DNA from: an uncultured Pelagibacteraceae bacterium
Lineage (GTDB): Bacteria > Pseudomonadota > Alphaproteobacteria > Pelagibacterales > Pelagibacteraceae
DNA length: 58,744 bases
Assembly (NCBI GenBank): GCA_902517175.1
Contig: CABYBM010000003.1
Location: 1-58,744 of the forward strand
Direction: 5' to 3'
Below the pieces are notes generated by a model. That model made no database searches and was not told the origin of the DNA. It worked only from the letters and a program-made list of their open reading frames with translations. A program made the translations under genes and the position numbers. Below, piece by piece: positions 56,935 to 58,744 of this stretch. Within the stretch, counting starts at the first letter, position 1, and each line of letters begins with the position of its first letter.

Positions 56935-57870
56935 ATGAGTAATAAAATAAAAAAAATAAATCTAAATCATTCTTTTATTTTTTTTTTATTTTGTAATATA
57001 TTTTCAATAATAATTTTTAAATTTAGTAATTTAAATATATCGTCCTTAGCATGTTTACTACTTATATTGATAATAGGTGTTTCGCATGGTGCACTGGACC
57101 ATTTAAAAGGTAAAAAACTTCTCACAATTTTAAATATTAAAAAATCTTATATTTTTTATTTATTTTACATATTAATAGCTATCTCGGTGATATTGATATG
57201 GACTGTTTTGCCAGCTATTACCTTAATAATTTTTTTGGTAGTTGCGTCGTTTCATTTTGGTAAAGAAGATACACAATTTTTAATAAATAAAAGTTCAAAT
57301 TTAATTCCAATACTTTATTTTTTGAGAGGCTTATTGGTTATTATTACTCCTTTATACTTCAATTTCGATGAGACGGTGTATATATTTAAAATGTTGCTGA
57401 TTGATAATGAGCAATTTTACTCAAGTTTAAGCTTTATTGAAAACTATAAAATTATTGAAATAGCTATTGGTTTAAGTGCACTATCGAGTATTATTTTATT
57501 TTTAACCGAGTTTAACTTTAAAAAATTTGCGATTTTATTAGATTTTTTCTCAATTATAATTTTAAACTATTACCTATCTCCATTAGTTGCATTCACAATT
57601 TACTTTTGTTTTTTACATTCTATTAGGCACACAATTTCACTTTCTGTTGAAATGGATAACACAAACCTAAAAAATGGTTTTCAGTTATTTGTTAAAAAAG
57701 CTTTTCCATTAACTGTTTTGACTGCTATTTTCTGTTTAGTGGGTCTTTATTTCCTAAATAATGTCTATGAATTAGATAGTGCGATATTAAAAATAACTTT
57801 TATAGGTTTGGCGTCTTTGACCTTTCCACATATATTGCTGGAATATTTTTTAGAAAAAAATGAAAAATAA
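56935..57870 (+). CDS. blh: Brp/Blh-type beta-carotene 15,15'-dioxygenase
   Basis: A 311-residue polytopic protein that cleaves beta-carotene to two retinals. Iron-ligand histidines fit VSHGALDHLKGKK near 50, ASFHFGKEDT near 104 and CFLHSIRHTISLS near 230, and FPHILLEYFLEK near 295. Seven or eight hydrophobic helices are visible. Retinal is the chromophore of proteorhodopsin, which is not in this window. Its last 11 bases overlap the ispH start. Confidence 0.92.
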   Translation: MSNKIKKINLNHSFIFFLFCNIFSIIIFKFSNLNISSLACLLLILIIGVSHGALDHLKGKKLLTILNIKKSYIFYLFYILIAISVILIWTVLPAITLIIFLVVASFHFGKEDTQFLINKSSNLIPILYFLRGLLVIITPLYFNFDETVYIFKMLLIDNEQFYSSLSFIENYKIIEIAIGLSALSSIILFLTEFNFKKFAILLDFFSIIILNYYLSPLVAFTIYFCFLHSIRHTISLSVEMDNTNLKNGFQLFVKKAFPLTVLTAIFCLVGLYFLNNVYELDSAILKITFIGLASLTFPHILLEYFLEKNEK

Positions 57871-58744
57871 AGAATTAAACATACTATTATCTGCACCACG
57901 TGGGTTTTGTGCAGGTGTTGAAAGAGCAATTGAAATTGTTGAAAAATCAATTCAAAAATTTGGCGCTCCAGTTTACGTTCGTCATGAAATAGTTCACAAC
58001 AAGCACGTAGTTGATAATTTAAAGAGTAAAGGAGCCATATTTGTAGAAGAGCTTGAAGAAATTAAGGATAAAACTAGACCTGTTATTTTTTCTGCTCATG
58101 GTGTGCCCAAAAAAATACCAGAAGATGCAAAAAACTATAAGATGACTTATGTTGATGCAACATGTCCTTTGGTTTCAAAAGTACATAGAGAAGCAGAAAA
58201 TCTGAATAAAGCTGGATATCACATTATTTTAATTGGACACGAAAACCATCCAGAAGTTGTTGGAACTATGGGACAACTCCCAGATGGTGCAGTAAAACTA
58301 ATTCAGAATGAGTATGAGGCTAAAAATTATCACACTGAAAAATTTGATAAAATTGCGTATATAACTCAAACAACATTATCAGTAGACGACACCAAAGAGA
58401 TAATAAAAATCTTAAAAAATAAATATCCATCAATAAAAGAACCAATGAAGGAAGATATTTGTTATGCCACTACAAATAGGCAGGCTGCTGTTAAGAATAT
58501 TGCGAAACAATGTGAAATGTTTTTTGTGATTGGAAGTAGAAATTCCTCAAACTCTGTAAGATTAGTTGAAGTTGCAAAAAAATCAGGATGTAAGAATGCT
58601 CACTTAATTCATTCCGAAAGTGAAATTCCATATGATGAAATAGAAAAGTTTAATACTATAGGTATATCATCAGGTGCGTCTGCTCCAGAAATTTTAGTTG
58701 AGAATTTCATAAATGCACTAAAAAATAAATTCACTATAAGTATA
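57860..58744 (+). CDS. ispH: 4-hydroxy-3-methylbut-2-enyl diphosphate reductase (partial, 3' end outside window)
   Basis: The frame is open from ATG 57860 to the right edge (295 codons, nearly full length). It ends MEP isoprenoid synthesis, giving IPP and DMAPP, with a 4Fe-4S cluster on C17 (APRGFCAGVERA), C102 (DATCPLVSK) and C201 (DICYATTNRQ). The SxN-type GSRNSSNS near 227 and SSGASAPE near 272 are intact. Overlapping blh by 11 bases, it is co-translated with the carotene genes. Confidence 0.96.
   Translation, partial: MKNKELNILLSAPRGFCAGVERAIEIVEKSIQKFGAPVYVRHEIVHNKHVVDNLKSKGAIFVEELEEIKDKTRPVIFSAHGVPKKIPEDAKNYKMTYVDATCPLVSKVHREAENLNKAGYHIILIGHENHPEVVGTMGQLPDGAVKLIQNEYEAKNYHTEKFDKIAYITQTTLSVDDTKEIIKILKNKYPSIKEPMKEDICYATTNRQAAVKNIAKQCEMFFVIGSRNSSNSVRLVEVAKKSGCKNAHLIHSESEIPYDEIEKFNTIGISSGASAPEILVENFINALKNKFTISI

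Overview
This window looks like a piece of a SAR11 (Pelagibacterales, Candidatus Pelagibacter-like) alphaproteobacterial chromosome. The reasons are very AT-rich sequence (about 30% G+C by eye, not computed), Lys/Asn/Ile-rich proteins, almost no intergenic DNA (longest gap about 150 bases, most genes abutting or overlapping), and alphaproteobacterial markers: CcrM-type GANTC methylase, a split F0 ATP-synthase operon with both b' and b subunits, fused-length UvrB/UvrC, petABC, ELM1-family protein, and a beta-carotene/retinal operon as used for proteorhodopsin. I see no insertion sequence, prophage, CRISPR array or rRNA. One tRNA (Gln, UUG) is present. The window holds about 64 protein genes; the first and last are cut by the window edges.

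Layout. 1-3101: a GAF plus SpoIIE/PP2C phosphatase (minus, cut), then prepilin peptidase pilD and two small membrane proteins (plus). 3102-12542 (minus): a type IV pilus block transcribed pilT, fimT-like, pilV, pilW, pilX, an unknown exported protein, and a 1550-residue PilY1. 12695-18140: a 2-oxoglutarate oxygenase, an ELM1-like protein, thioredoxin reductase, two NAD(P)-binding short-chain enzymes, and an aspartate-type aminotransferase. 18177-25052 (plus): uvrB, a pteridine-reductase-like SDR, a secreted hydrolase, folB, uvrC, pgsA. 25049-28637: ilvE, a MarR/response regulator/histidine kinase triad, ubiK-like. 28670-34615 (plus): lgt, midA, pgeF, prs, L25, pth, ychF. 34592-37148 (minus): cytochrome bc1 complex (petABC). 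37240-39021 (plus): trmL, hemF, greA. 39018-42934 (minus): a TPR protein, ispE, tRNA-Gln, cca. 42946-45403 (plus): family-4-like uracil-DNA glycosylase, rnhB, ccrM. 45400-47531 (minus): mutY, FAD monooxygenase. 47532-58744 (plus): DUF721/DciA-like, DsbA-like, a short smc, the F0 genes atpI-B-E-F'-F, then crtI-crtB-crtY-blh and ispH (cut).

How the genes fit together. The right end combines energy conversion and isoprenoid chemistry: F0 ATP synthase is followed directly by genes that take phytoene precursors to beta-carotene and retinal, and these overlap ispH, the last step of the MEP pathway (ispE lies 16 kb away). The bc1 complex supplies the respiratory proton-motive force. The left end carries the tip and minor-pilin part of a type IV pilus with its retraction ATPase and prepilin peptidase; the assembly ATPase, platform, secretin and major pilin are not here.

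The most notable points are: an SMC protein of only 857 residues with no recognisable hinge; two GANTC sites built into the core promoter of the GANTC methylase gene; a uracil-DNA glycosylase that has lost most of its Fe-S cysteines and its motif-B histidine; a CCA-adding enzyme gene that starts 3 bases after a tRNA whose CCA is already encoded; and convergent genes that always abut or overlap, leaving no space for an ordinary intrinsic terminator.
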